Shown: one piece after another, positions 24,613-37,826 of the stretch
Numbering within the stretch: the stretch's first letter is position 1
How the letters are laid out: each line of letters begins with the position of its first letter
Source of the DNA: Stercorarius parasiticus
Lineage: Eukaryota > Chordata > Aves > Charadriiformes > Stercorariidae
Length of the DNA stretch: 64,000 nucleotides
Direction of reading: 5' to 3'
Assembly: GCA_013396915.1 (NCBI GenBank)
Contig: VWZL01000298.1
Location: 1,154,695-1,218,694, forward strand
Position numbers and translations under genes: made by a program
The notes under the pieces: generated by a model
The model's database searches: none
What the model was told of the DNA's origin: nothing
The model's input: only the letters and a program-made list of their open reading frames with translations

Positions 24613-25951
24613 TTGTCCATTACTTTCATGACATCTCTGCTTAGTAATATTGTAATGATTTTTGCCTGTTAAAATTAATATTTTATCTGTTATAAACTAT
24701 TTGCATCCTTATCATGTCCTTCTGCTTTAAAGTAGAAAAATTACCTGCTTCAAAGCAAGAACATTACCCTACTCTCTCTTAGATAAATCACTTGCAAGGT
24801 ACTTTCAATATAGAATTAATTGCAGACTAGAACAGTACAGAATTTCAGTCTGAGAATACACAATTTAGCTCACATATAGACATTTCAAATTAAGTCCCCT
24901 CGCTGTGATATTTTAATTATACCGATTAGTGAAGTAAAACTTTAATGTATCAGGATGTCAACATTTCTATGGGATAAATAAATAAGATTGCTATGATGTA
25001 ACTGGCAAATATTTCTCTATTTTGAAGATGTATCTAATGTCATGCTGTTTCATAAAGAGGTATGGAAATTTTTTCTGACTGCTTATAAAATGGAAAACTA
25101 TTTACACTTTCTGAATGAGAGAGGCTGAAGATAAATGGCATGCATCCTCTTCGAAGATAACTAACTTGTATTAATAAAGTTGAATATATCTCAGCAACTA
25201 ATAGAAAATTATAATTTCCTTTTTTTCTTCTTGCCACTTGTCCTTTGGACTTCCCTTAGTCACTCAGTAGAGACTGGGGAGGTAAGGGATAATTGTTAAA
25301 ATCAATATTTAGTGTGTTCAAAAAGTAAAAAGTTCCATGGCAAAGCAATGACTTAGAGCAGTTTTCAGTATCACAGAACATATGTTTTCTCTGTTCCCTT
25401 TTTTTTATATATATATATATATTTATTCACAAAGAAACAACAATATGGATATTCTGTCATCTAGATTTTAAAACAATCCTAGAAAGATCAGGCTTACAGA
25501 CTCTTAAAACATCCTGGATAGGTAACAACAACTACAAACACATTTTTGTAACTAAAGCATTATCAGAAATCACAACATTTCTATTTGTATCGTCACACTG
25601 CAAGTGGGAACCTGACCTTAGTAATCATTATGTATTTCTAGGGAAAGATCCTCAGGGTACTGGACCTTTTGATATATTGTTTATTTTTGTTTATTTTGCT
25701 TTCATTTTATATTTCAGTTGTACCAAATACATCACCAAATGAAAACCTTTCTTTACTCAGAACTGATCCTCAGGGATGCAGGACAGTCCTTTTGAAGGTA
25801 GGAAATATTAACCAGAAGACTCACAGCCTGAAGTCCTGCACTGTGCAACCACATCGCAACCATGAGATGGGCTGGTCCAAGCTTCCATCTTCCTCATTTT
25901 GATAGAGGTAGTTCTGCCCTCTCCTTCTCCTCTTTCTCCTCCTCCTTTTTG
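24613..25951. other. Unique AT-rich non-coding DNA
   Basis: No gene or transposon recognised. A TA dinucleotide run follows a T-run at 25398-25423. Confidence 0.6.
25398..25423. repeat. T-run and TA microsatellite
   Basis: A T-run followed by about nine TA units. Simple sequence. Confidence 0.85.
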
Positions 25952-26057
25952 TTCTCCTCCTTCTCCTTCTCCTTCTCCTTCTCCTTCTCCTTCTCCTTCT
26001 CCTTCTCCTTCTCCTTCTCCTTCTCTTCCTCCTCCTCCTCCTCCTCTCTTTTTCTCC
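25952..26057. repeat. 106-base pure polypyrimidine tract, (CTCCTT)n then (CCT)n
   Basis: There is no purine on the plus strand from 25952 to 26057. The core is about ten to eleven copies of the hexamer TTCTCC, followed by CCT triplets and a C/T-rich tail; a looser pyrimidine-rich lead-in starts near 25916. Such tracts with mirror symmetry can form triplex (H-DNA) and are often length-variable. Low-complexity open frames on both strands here (proline/serine or glutamate/lysine/glycine repeats) are artefacts of the repeat. The tract ends in CTCCCAG followed by GT, which resembles a splice acceptor, but no exon follows. Confidence 0.95.
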
Positions 26058-26065
26058 ATTTCTCC

Positions 26066-29000
26066 CAGGTGTATGATCCCATCCCTCCCTAAATGGTGCC
26101 TGGTGGCAGGGGGCAGATCCAGCTTGCCACCTTGGCAGATGTGTTTATTCTCTGACTTACTTGAACTAAGGACAAAACTTCTTGCTTACATTTTGTGTTT
26201 AAGATGTAAGATGGTTAAGTGTTCAGCCATGCTTTACTATGCATTTTTATCTGGTGTCAATAATCCTTTGGTGCTTAACGAGTTAATTTGAAAGAAAGTA
26301 ATAAGACAATGGAGAAATACTTATTCTCAAAGGAATGTCTGCAGAAGTCTGTGACTGTAAATCTGTACCAGATAAAGTCTGTAATTTCTGAATTAAAAAA
26401 TGAAAGCAAAGAACTGAAAGCAAGAACACGATGGTTATACAAGCAGTAAACATGCCCCACTGGGATTACAAATGCCTAGTACAGCCAGCTTGCTCTTTTA
26501 CAGTGACAGAAAGGGAACAAAAGCTTTAGAACTTGATTTCAAATAACAACACTTTGTGATGACTAATATGTCACTATAACAGAAGTAATTAAACAGTCTT
26601 TCCAAGCCCAAGCATGTATAAATTGCTTCATTATTAATGTAAAAAATGACTGAGAAATCCCATTAATTTTTATAGAACACATCAATCAGCCTTATTATAG
26701 ACAAGTTACTCAAAGTATGAATCTATGATTTTTTTTTGTCACTGGAACAGTAAAATGGTGACCTAATATTTGCTTATTCCTTAACTTAACCCCTAATGTA
26801 ACTTGCTACATCCATGCCTCCTTCTCCTACAATTATGCTTAAGCAAACAAAGATGCAACTAATAGAAAGCTGTTTTAATTCAAGAACTAGCATTAGGCTT
26901 GAAAGAGGAAATGATGAACCTGATCTTGCATTGCTCGCTTCTTTTATCTGTGTGTGCGCTTGCACAGATTATAGCTAGATGTCCTCAGAACTATTAAAAT
27001 GTCTGCACAGAAGGCAGGAGTCTCCTGACTCTGTACCAAGTGCCTTCGAATAGACGTAAATTCCAGGGTAATCAGCCTTGATGCTATTTACCATCTTTGT
27101 TTCTTGGTCTGGCATGTAATCGCAGGAATGGCCGATTTCCAAACTTTTCACAAATATCTCTCCAAATGATGCTGTAATTCTTGGCTGGTAAATGTACAAT
27201 TACCCACTCTTCCTATATGCTAACCCTACCAATGCTTATGGATGTTGCTGTGTCACGGATGTCTTCCCCCACCCACCTCCCCCCTGTTAAGAATGTAATT
27301 TCTGAAATTCTTAAACTCTGCAAATAAAAAAATACTATGAGGGATACACTTACCGAAACTGACATAAAATAAACATACTGCTGTTTTTCCCACCCATCAG
27401 TAGTCCCATATCTACTCTCCCACTAGTTCCTATTTCTGGCAATAGCAGACCATGCTGGAGAAATCAGCGTGTAAAATACATAACTGAAATATATTGTAGC
27501 TCTGTGATAACTGCATACTTACAATGTGTTTGTATGAATCAAATGGATTTTCGGACTTGGCCCCAAAGCTGCCTGTATCTAACTGAGTGATAACGGGATA
27601 TCTGGTCATTTGAACTGCAGCCAAAGACGACCGGAGTTTCTCCCGAGTTGTTAGCTGCAAAAGTACCCTTTAAAGCCACCAAACCAATGACTGGCCTTGG
27701 CTCGAAAAAGGTGGTTTCCGCAAAAAGGGAGAATGGCAAATTTGAAACTGACTCCTGGACTTCGCTGCTAGCAACTTATTCAGATGACACGCAGGAGAAT
27801 AACATATTGTGCCTTTGCAGCTCTCCTCATGCTTTCACATTTCACAGTTTGAATATTGTTCTCTTAGGAGTTCAACACATGAAGAAAAACCCCATAGCAG
27901 GAATCAAAATAAAAAAGTTGGAGAGCAAATTAAATAGTCCTAGCCTCTAAACAGCTTAAAAGAAAATTATACGGAACTACAGCGTGTGGCCAAAAGAAAG
28001 GCAAAGGCTGTTACCCCGGCCCAGGGGTTAGCGGGTGGGGAAGCAGAAAGAAAGGGCTGCTCCCAGGCTGCCTCATTAATGAGAGCTGAAGCAATACAAG
28101 AGAATAATAGCAGCTGCCAATTTTGTTCACATCCATTGCCAGAGATAGGCAAAATGATGTGGATGGGGCCAGCTCAGTCCTTAACGGCAATCATACGCTT
28201 CACCAGCAATCCGAAGACATTCTGGTGGAGTGGGTCAGGAGTCCTGCTGCAACACTCACAGCTCACACGGCTTGCCTCAAACAGCCATCTGCGCTGAACC
28301 CTTCTCTGCTTGCCCTCAAATCCTTTCCCCAATGACACTATTCATATCTGGTTAAGTGTTCATCTAGAAGCAGCCACCTGCCATGTCCACAACAGATGCA
28401 TCAGGGACACCCTTTTCCCAATTCTTATTGATGTCCTTTAAGACAGCATCCAGAAGTCCCTTTCCCAATTCTTTTCGATGTCTTTGAAGACAGCATCCAG
28501 AGGGGTCCAATGGCCCTGAGGGCAGACACACACAGAGCTTTTAACTGTAGGTCCTCTGGTTCACAGCAAGTATGTGGTGACCCTCTCTGGAAGGCTATCT
28601 GCTTCTCAGCTGGAGTGGGTGGGAATGAGCAACACACTTGTGAGGAACAGTCTGGGGGAGAATGCACTGACATTACAGCAGCAGTAACACGGCTTGCCCT
28701 CCAAAGATCTGTCAAATTATGTTCTTAAGAAAGACATTTGTCCTGACATGTGGCGCAGGCGCTGCAGCTGAATGATTGACCCATGGGACCGATTCGTTCT
28801 TTATTTCCAGCTTGGTTGTACATTTTCTCCACATATTATTGTGATATTCCTGAGCACAGATTCTTCTAACAACTGCCTTCAGTTTCCAGTTTCTGCAGTC
28901 TTCAGACACGTTTTCCAGGGTAATTTGCACTGCAAAATCAGAACCACATGAGGCCTGAATTTCAATTCACTGTCTGTTAAATACTCCTAAATTATTTTAG

Positions 29001-32000
29001 GGTAAACCTAAGGTGATTTCACTGCTGAAATCCAGAGGGGAAGGAATTTGAGGGGTGAAAGAAATGAAAAGGCAGTTTTGCATGGCAAGAAGAAAAGGAG
29101 TGAAATTTGATGCTGCAAAGTGCTGGGAGGAAGGCCAAATCTGTAAAAGTGTTTGAACTAAACACCAGACTCTGAGTCTCATTTTGCATAGTTTAAAGGC
29201 TAGCTGCAGTTGAAAAGCATCAGATAGATAGTAACCTTTTTACTAAACAAAACAGAATTGGAGTTAGCAGCCTAGTTCCACTATCCCTTCCAGCCAGTCT
29301 GAGGGCATGGTACCACCAAAAGGGGAGGAGGAGATGGTGGTGTCCCCACCCACACTTCTGTCCTGTGTTCCCCCACTTACTCTTCTATGCATTAAAGAAC
29401 TTGACATAGCTGTGCAATGACTGGAAGCAAACTTTATATAAAAGAAACAAAAAAGAGGGATTTGTGTTCAGTTAGATTAATAATTAGCTGGTCAAACTCA
29501 TGAGACTATGCCATCATATGGGAATATACAGTCATGGCCAGGAGAAGTGTGAGATTTTTGGCAGCAATGTGGTTTTAGACCAGCTTAGATTGGCTGAAAA
29601 ACATGTCTCTCGTGCTCATACCCGGAATGTGGTACGCAGAGGACACAGAGAAAAACTTAAATTTCACAGCGAGGGTGATTTCCATCTGAGAACAAGTATT
29701 ACAATATTGATTTCCGAAGCACATGACTAATCTGCTGCTGGGCAATGTCTCTGCTGGGTCACTGACCATCCTTCTTCTGAACTGCAGTCTGCGAGAGTTG
29801 CTTTGGTCAGTGAGGCTGGGAGGACGAGTCCCCCAGTCCAGCACCTCACTCGGTACACCAGAGCAAATGAAACTGGCTGGGAGTGAAAACTGGCTTTTTT
29901 TTTTTTGCTGGGGAAGGCAACCAGCAAATCTGTATTTCCGTGGGATAATAGGAATACATAGCAGTATAACACCCAAGCCCTTGGCATATAAATAAACCAA
30001 ATCTATTTATTTATTTAAAACTTTGTGCAAATAGCCGTTCCTTATTTGTCTCTGTGACTGTCTTCAAAGTGAGTAAATCTGGGTCCCTGGGATAAGAGAT
30101 GAATGAGGCCAAATTTCTTATCTCCTCTGTGTATTTTAAAAGCCGGTAGTATGAATATTAAATGCAGCAATTATGAATATTGAATCTTATTGTCCTTTTT
30201 ATATTCACCGTAGAATTGGAATAGCGAAAGCAACTTCAGCAATGTGACAGGGTAACAGTATCTGTTACCAGACGTGTGCCTCCGAATTTATCAGAAATAA
30301 ATGGCAAGCAGGAACAGGAAAGACTGAACATGGGGAAAGCCCCAGTCTAATGGCTTAATTTTTATAAAAATAAATGCTTTGTGAAAATCGATTCACTCTG
30401 ACTTATGCATTTCATTGATGAATTTTATGACTAGTTTTTTATTTCATTCTTGTTGGTCATTATTATTACTTTTGGATGCGTTTTGAGCTTGGATATGCTC
30501 TGATTCTGTTTTTTCTGTTCATTTCAGCGTAGAGATTGAAGTCTCTACAAATCAGTTTTCCTCCCTGTTCCTTTTGTGGATTTGCTATTCAATTTTAACT
30601 TACCTTTTAGAGCTCTCTATCCTTTTACATATCTTGTACTTTTAAAAAAATATTTTCCTAGGGCTAGTAGCACCTCATGTTGACTTTTACTGAGTTTTGG
30701 GCTCCTTTTTGCAGTAACTATACATAGACTTGGTATCTAAGGCCTATGAGAGGAAAGAAACTGCCCAAGAAAGCCCAGGCAAGGAGGAGGATTGTGCTGA
30801 TATAGAGAGGAGAGGAAAGGGAGGGACAAAAGGAGGAGCGCTGCACTCTGTGCTTTTTCATAAAGGGTGCTATTTCTGTTGAAATGTAGTGAGTGTACCA
30901 CAGAGGGAGGGAATGCAGAATTAAGATGGTGTGGAGAAGTCCAGGTAGACAGAGGTGAATGTTAGAAGCAAATGGTCCCCCTAACCTAAGGTAAGAGCTT
31001 GCAAACTTGCACAAACCAGGAGCGTAGGAGAAGAAAAAGACAAGAGAATTGGTTTAAAATGTTTCATTTAGGCAGCAAGGAGTTTGCATCGTTGTCAATC
31101 CTGCAGAAGCAGCTATCTACATGTGAGCTACCAGAGTCAGCTGAGCAATTTTTTTTTTGGTTAAAACTGGTTTGTAGGAGTAGATGGTGGTAGTTCACTC
31201 TTCTGCGTCAGATGAAGGTCTTCAGGAGGTTAGTCCAATTGCTTGGTGCCTGACTTCAGACACCTAAATCAGCATTTTCAAACTTAATTTTAGAAGTTCA
31301 TAGAAAGCACTAGAATTTCAGAAGCACTGAAAAAGAGGAGAGATTTTCAGAAGACTTTGTTCCCACCATTACTAGTAATTTTTTGTTTTGCACGTTGAAA
31401 AGAATCAGGCCTTTAGATATTTCTTGTTTGACTCACCAGAAAAAGACACCTCCCTTCTGTCAGTTTTTGTTTTAGGTTTACTCCACTCCAACTCCATTCT
31501 GTGCGTGTTATTACTGTGCTAGAATTTCAGTAAAATAACATGAAGATGAATAAAGTCTCCAGAGGCCTGGGGTTTAGAATAGACCAAGGAGATTATTTTA
31601 ATCCCAATCTCAGCAGCAGCTGCATTTGGGTTGCTGTCATTCACGAAACTGGGAAAGAAAACCTGGCTTCTGCTTCTGTTGTTGTCAGTTTGTTTCTGCT
31701 GGAGGACTCAAAGGTTTGAAATTATGAACAGAGTTCAAGGAAGTGAGCTGGAAATGGCTGAAGACTGTGTTAACTGCTTATAAATACCATACCTAACTCC
31801 TGTGGCATTCATATGAGATGTGAGTTTCTTGCTTCAGACACCTACCAGCGGCAGCTTTGTAAAATGGACTCATCTCTGTTTTGATCCAACCCTGTCATTT
31901 TAGGAGAGACACTTTAATTGGAATTTCATGGCTCACCTTCACCCTTTACTGGCATCCAAGTTTGATGTCTGTGACTATTCATAGTCACCCCTTTCCTTCA

Positions 32001-32924
32001 TTTGCTTCAAAAATCATAAACACCAAGCAACTGGTGCGGATGTTGCTTAATCTTGTTGATACCATCTACAAAAAGAGGTCCAGGAAAGGCAAAGAACTGC
32101 CATATGTAGCCCCTGTGTTTCTTAACACGCTCAGCAAGAAGAGTCTGGGAGAATCAGCAGCAGCAGCTGCCACGAGAACTAGGTCAACGCTGGAGTGTCG
32201 CAGTACGTTGAAAACAGCAGTGAACCATGAAGAAATTTTGAGATTTCAGCCCCGCATCAGCTGTATCCAGCTAGCAGAACTGCTCTTACAAGAGTTAGTC
32301 ATCGTGAGGCACCTGGCAACCAGCTACAAGTGGAATTATTGCGTGAGAGAAACTTTTATTTGCTAAAAAGTGGTGAGCACCAAAGGGCGAGATTAGCTCG
32401 CCACAGATACTTCCCTGGGGTGCTGCTGCAGCTGCCGATGCAAAGACATGAAGGGTGGCACCAGCAGCATCAGCAGCACCATTGCCCTGCTAGCCCCGTG
32501 CCAGCATTCCTCCCAGGGGAATATGCAACACTAATAGGGACACTGGTAATGTGAAGAGCTCGGCTGGAGGAATGGTGACCTACTGCCACCGTTGTGGAGC
32601 CTGCTGCTATCACCATGACAAAAGATCGTGTGCTTTTGTGTATGTGCTTTAGAGCTATGGCTTTTTTTTCTTTCCTCTTGCACCAGCACGTTCATTCACA
32701 GCTAGTAAAAGCACAAGGCTATGTTTGAAAATCACATTCCCGCACTGGCTGCTGCCATACCGGTGATGTGTTCCCAGCAGAATCAGATTAGTGACCTGCA
32801 CGTTACTGTTTTCCAGAAACGCTCAACACACTGCATAGTGACAGGTAAAATGACAGTCTTTTTCCTTAGCAGATTATACTGACTTTAGGCTGCCTAGGGG
32901 CTGTAAATTCCTGCTGAGGGTGAC
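26066..32924. other. Unique non-coding DNA
   Basis: No gene or transposon recognised. A 47 bp tandem duplication lies at 28411-28501. The longest open frame in the whole window (31881-32366, plus, 161 codons from a non-ATG start; the first ATG is about 28 codons in) has no domain, and I treat it as chance. Segments near 28060-28200 and 30140-30240 have balanced composition with TAAT-type homeodomain cores and may be conserved non-coding elements; this is a guess from appearance only. Confidence 0.5.
28411..28501. repeat. 47 bp tandem duplication
   Basis: Copy 1 (from 28411) and copy 2 (from 28458) share TTTCCCAATTCTT, then GATGTC.TT, then AAGACAGCATCCAGA, with a few substitutions. Two units with a 47 base period. 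Confidence 0.85.
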
Positions 32925-33149
32925 ATCTATTAGGAAGAAATTCTTTACTGTGAGGGTGGTGAGGCACTGGAACAGGTTGCCCACGGAAGTTGTGGATGCC
33001 CCGTCCCTGGAAGTGTTCAAGGCCAGGCTGGATGGGGCTTTGAGCAGCCTGGTCTAGTGGGAGGTGTTCCCGCCCATGGCAGGGGGGTTGGAACATCATC
33101 TTTAAGATCCCTTCCAACCCAAACCATTTTATGATTCTATGATTCTATC
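32925..33149 (+). mobile_element. CR1 LINE 3' end (plus strand)
   Basis: About 225 bases of a CR1 3' terminus. The left part encodes the end of ORF2 (VRHWNRLPTEVVDAPSLEVF and ARLDGALSSLV), followed by the 3' UTR with CATGGCAGGGGGGTTGGAAC, CCCTTCCAACCC and the tail ATGATTCTATGATTCTATC. The extreme 5' truncation is typical, because CR1 reverse transcription usually stops early. It is closely similar to the 3' part of the copy at 57285-57757, so both belong to one subfamily or to close relatives. Confidence 0.95.
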
Positions 33150-36100
33150 TATTCGGGGAACTTCAAATCTCTCAGGCATTGCCATATGTCACACATGCCT
33201 GTCTCTCTTGGATAGCCAACTGGACTTGCTTCTGCTCTTACAGTGCTTCCTCCCACCCTGCTTACCTCTACTGACAAATTCAATCATTAGTCCTAACTTG
33301 GGGTGGTCCTTAGTCCCCATATTCCCCTGCAGCTTGGCTGAAATATTTGTTATCAGGCATGCATTAATAAAGGCAATTATCAGCTTCATGGGGAATATAA
33401 ACTTTTATCATGTGGTGCTTTGCCTGTGCCAAAAGTCTTAATATCATCAGTAATATCCAGAACAAGAATCTTAATTTGTGGTATAGTGGGCACACTAAAA
33501 AGGGTCAGTTCTCCTCCTATTTTACATTTTTGGTGTTTTTTTCTTTCAATAACTCCAACTAATTCATTGTATCATACGGCTTGTTTTAGCAGTGCAAATG
33601 ATGAAAATAAGAAGATTATTTGGCTTGGTCTTTCGGCTCCTGGACATTTTTACTCCTGGATGACAGCAACTGACCACTGACAGTTCCAGTTGTATGGGTA
33701 TTGCATAGCAGCACCTGCTACAGAAAATGAGCATAAACTGAAATGCCAGGTTTTGTTGCCATACCAGCTGATCAAGCAAATGTAGGCTCTTTATCGGATA
33801 GCTGGAGAATAACAAAGATGAAGCTAACCAACCACCAGTGAGGATCCTGAATACACCCTTTTATGCTGCTCAAGAGCTATAAAATATCTGTAAATTCTTC
33901 CCTGTTAACAATTATGCATATATATACACGTTGTAAATTATAAATTATCTCCTTTGGTGCCTATAAAAGCACTCCAAAGCTAATTTCCCCGAACCAGGAA
34001 AGAAAAACCTGGATGAGGTCCTGACCGATCCTGGAGCTTCAGTGTCCAAAATCCTCTCCGATTTTGCATTCCCATCCGTAGTGCTATCCAGATCCCACAG
34101 GTCAGCATGTACACCCTTCAGAAGTTACTTCCTGTGGTAGCAAAGACCGAGTTATACGTTAGCCAGAGAGAGCTAAATATTTCGTTTTCCCTCCCCTCAC
34201 GGCATACAAGCTCAAAGGAAGCAATGAGAAGCACCCAAACTTCAGAATCGCTTTGGAGAACACTTTTCTGTTGATGTGTTGCAATTACACTCTCTCTGCT
34301 GTGGCTTGTTGTGTCTGCAATGCTCCATCACACCCTGGCGTGCTGCATCACATCTGAAGTGACCGTCTGTGCGATGTGATTGATCTAGCAACACATCAGA
34401 GAAACAACCTGAAGATATTAAGGGCTTGCGCTAGAGCTGTTTTTACACACTGGGTGCCTTTATTTGAATTTTTTGTCATTGTGATTGTTTCCTCCCCTCT
34501 CCAAATGATGCTCTATTTGCATTCATTTCTGTGAAGGCGGATGTTCCATTTTCCTTCCTCTCTCTGCACATCTCCAACATTTAAACCAGTGCCCATAGGA
34601 GCACCTGGCACTCTTAAGTGGCAGCATTCTTGTCTCATCTTCCCAATGATGAAATCTTTCCACTCCATCTGTCCTTAACAGTATTATACCCGCAATCACT
34701 TATTCAACTAGCCCTACTTACCAATAGCATTTGAACAGCAGTAATATAGGCACAGCATGCTTGTCCATTGAAATATTAGATATTAACACTCTTCAATACA
34801 TATATATTCATATCTCTACCTTCTGCATAGCAATTCTGAGGTTACACAACAGATTTAAAGTTACCTGGTTTACGTTCCAAAATGAAGAATCAATGTCTGC
34901 ATGGAATGGCAAATTGTGAAGGTCCATTTCAGAAGATTGCTGATGACTCATTAGTGAACGACTTTCTAATATATATTTATTTTTTCAACACCTTCTGAAT
35001 GTTAATGCCATCCTGATATTTGCTGGTGTCATAGACATCAACTTTAAAAAACTGGAACTGCACTATCCAGAAAAGAATAGCTTGGTAGCTGAAGTACTGA
35101 TTGAAATGGCCTAAGTTCAGCCTCTTCGTTTGACATCTTTGGATGGATCATTTGTACCTCAGAAAAACTTGGCTAAAACACATTGAAAATCATTACTTAA
35201 TAGCAGGTAAGTGAGGCTTGCAAAATGTCTAGGAATGATAAATATCTGCAGTTTTGCAGTGCTCCCTCCTGCTTAAAGAAAGCATCAGGAGGAAGGGGAG
35301 AGACTTCCAGAAGGCAGAAAGGAGGTTAACAGAAGAAAACATATTGCATATGTTTTTAATCATTTATTTTTCACAGAAAATTCATCCACTCACGACTAAA
35401 TTAAAGCAAGCTGTCCTTTTTCCCAACATAGCATTTCTGCTTTAAACCTGCAATAAGAAGGTTGCAACTCTTTGCTGGTTTGTTATAAAGCAAGAAGCAG
35501 AGGCATGACTGGGTATAACTTAGCAGTGCTTAGGCTTTTTCCTCTGCCTAATGGATGATAATGGCCTGTGAAGTGCAGTAAGAGCACTCTAAAAGGTCTG
35601 TCTCACACAGGTGATACTGAAATGCGCTCTGGGCTCAGAAATCACGCTGTAAAATATGAGCTACCTACAGGCTGTTCAGCAGTGTGAGTGATTTGATCAA
35701 CCCAGATACGGCTAATATTTTTTTCATGTGCTTTGCCTACTTGTTATTCACATGCTTTATTTAATAATCTGTTATCATTTCTACAAAGACCATAGTATTT
35801 CATTTCATCTCCCAGAGGTGTGTAGACCTTCCAGCATTCCTGAAAGCCTCCGAGTTTATCTTGCCCATAGACTTACAGGCGGTGAATAGAATCACAGCAA
35901 AACGTGCAATGCCTGACCGTACTCCAATCAACAAAAGGTGTATCTCATTGCAAGAGTAATAGCGAGGCATCCAGCGATGCCACAAGGCAAATAATTTACG
36001 GGCTTTGCCCTGTTATCACACAGAGTATGTTTTAGAGCAGAACAATGAGCATAGCTGTTGTTTGATATGAACACGGTGTCTGTTTTCCTCTCATAGTGAT

Positions 36101-37469
36101 GGAGAGGTCAGACTCCCACCCAGCGGCAGGAGACCCCGACTCCCAGACCATCCTCGCACAGGGAAGAGCCGCTTGCGCTGCTCCTGCTTCACTACTGCTT
36201 CTCATCAGTGTCAGACACACTCCATCAGCACCATGGCTGCAGATTAATTTATGGACATAATTGCTTCAAACTAGTGCCTCACTTTTGATGCAGACTCTAA
36301 CCTGTGCATCAAATCGTTTTACACCTTCACTTGTAGCTGTATTACTGTGGTGGCAGTGACAATATGTCTCGGAGAAGAAGAAGATCCCGAAGAGCTCCAT
36401 ATGCTATACGCTTCAGAAAGGTTTTGCCCAAAGAGGCCTCACCTTGGTGGTCCCACAGCCCCAGTGGACTCAGCCTGGTCAGGGCAGGTGAGCGCCGGAG
36501 AGGGGGTTCACAGAGAAGGTGCTGGGAAACCCCTGAAGTAAGAGCTGATTGCCAGGGAAGCTGCAGAGGGATGCTCCTGCTGGCCACAGGGTACACCAGC
36601 TGTTTAATCAGTCAGTCCTTAATTAGGTTCATCTTTTGCAGCAGTCACATGAAGCTGGGAAAAATCACTTCAGGAATTACTGTACAGTAAAAATAGCAAG
36701 ATACATTTTAATATTCCTTCTTACAACGATGCAGCTATCAGTTAGTTAGAACATTATGGTGAAAACATTATCCTAACAGTTGCGTGCCATGCTTAAGACT
36801 ATCTGGCTTTGTGGAAAATGGACCGAATGGGCAACAGCTGCCTGCTCTTTGCAGAAGAGCCATTTCTTCATCAGAATAAACTTCTCGAAGTTGCAGTTTT
36901 TAGACCATTATCCATCCAATTCACTTATCCATGTACAAAGAATTGGTTTTTACCTAATGAAACACAGAACATCCCTTTTTCTATTGAAAACAATTGCACT
37001 TAAATCTTCCTTATAATTTCATCAGGATCACAGTGTCATCAAGTATTAACTTTGAAGGCACCTTAAATGTCTATAAGGACCCGCAGTGTTGAAACAGATT
37101 CATTACCCGGTTTGCATGCATTTCAAACCTAACATGAATGCCCAGCAGCGTAGTGCTATTGTTATGCTATTAAAATGAATCATATAACCTTTCTTTTTGT
37201 ATATATCCCATCTATATACATAATATATTGATAAAGACTTACCTCATTCTTACATCCAAGATTCCAAATACTCTTATATCAGTTATTACAAACCAACAAG
37301 CTAATCCTCTCAAATCCTACAATCTATTTCCATATCCATCCTGACAAAAGGCTTTGAGAATGGCAACAAATATCATAGTACTGCCATCTGTATTATTTTA
37401 ACTTCCACATTGCCTGCACTTTGATAACTGATGTGTGACAGCTTTAGAAAGTACAAAAGCCAGAGCTTC

Positions 37470-37700
37470 TTTCCCAGGGATATTTTAATAAAGTTTGTGG
37501 CCGCCATTTAAATCCATTCCCATGCCTATTTTCATGCACCAATGTAATCAGTCTCTATGCAGCGTGCAGGCTGAAGCAGCGTTAGTCGAACATGCTGCTG
37601 GCTGCTGTTGTTATGACGTGATTAAACATATTATTCAGGATGGAGGATGAATTGTTATAGCAGCAGGCAGTTAGCATCCACTTGCATCTCTGGAGCCTTT
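37470..37700. other. Candidate conserved non-coding element
   Basis: A block of balanced composition between AT-rich flanks, with several intact transcription-factor-like words: ACCAATGTAATCA, TTATGACGTGATTAAA (CRE-like half site plus TAAT-type core), CATATTATTCAGG and CTGCTGGCTGCTG. There is no coding potential. The call is from appearance only; cross-species alignment would decide. Confidence 0.25.
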
Positions 37701-37788
37701 TTAGAATATAAATTCTAAGTACACCTCCATATTAACTCTCATCTATTTTAAACAGTGAACTTTTCCATTAAAATGAGTGCTAGGACAA

Positions 37789-37826
37789 ATATATATGTGC
37801 GTGTGTGTGTATATATATATATATAG
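37789..37826. repeat. GT/TA microsatellite
   Basis: TA units, then GT units, then TA units. Simple dinucleotide repeat. Confidence 0.85.

Noticed and set aside
25808..26291. Low-complexity open frames on both strands (Pro/Ser, Ser/Phe, Glu/Gly/Lys repeats)
   Set aside because: They are translations of the CTCCTT repeat.
31881..32366. Longest open frame in the window (161 codons, plus strand)
   Set aside because: It begins with a non-ATG codon, the first ATG is about 28 codons in, there is no recognisable domain and no splice context; length is within chance for 64 kb.
36364..36690. Arginine-rich open frame starting MSRRRRRSRR with a fair ATG context
   Set aside because: The arginines come from an AGAAG-rich simple stretch; no known protein matches and the rest is unremarkable.
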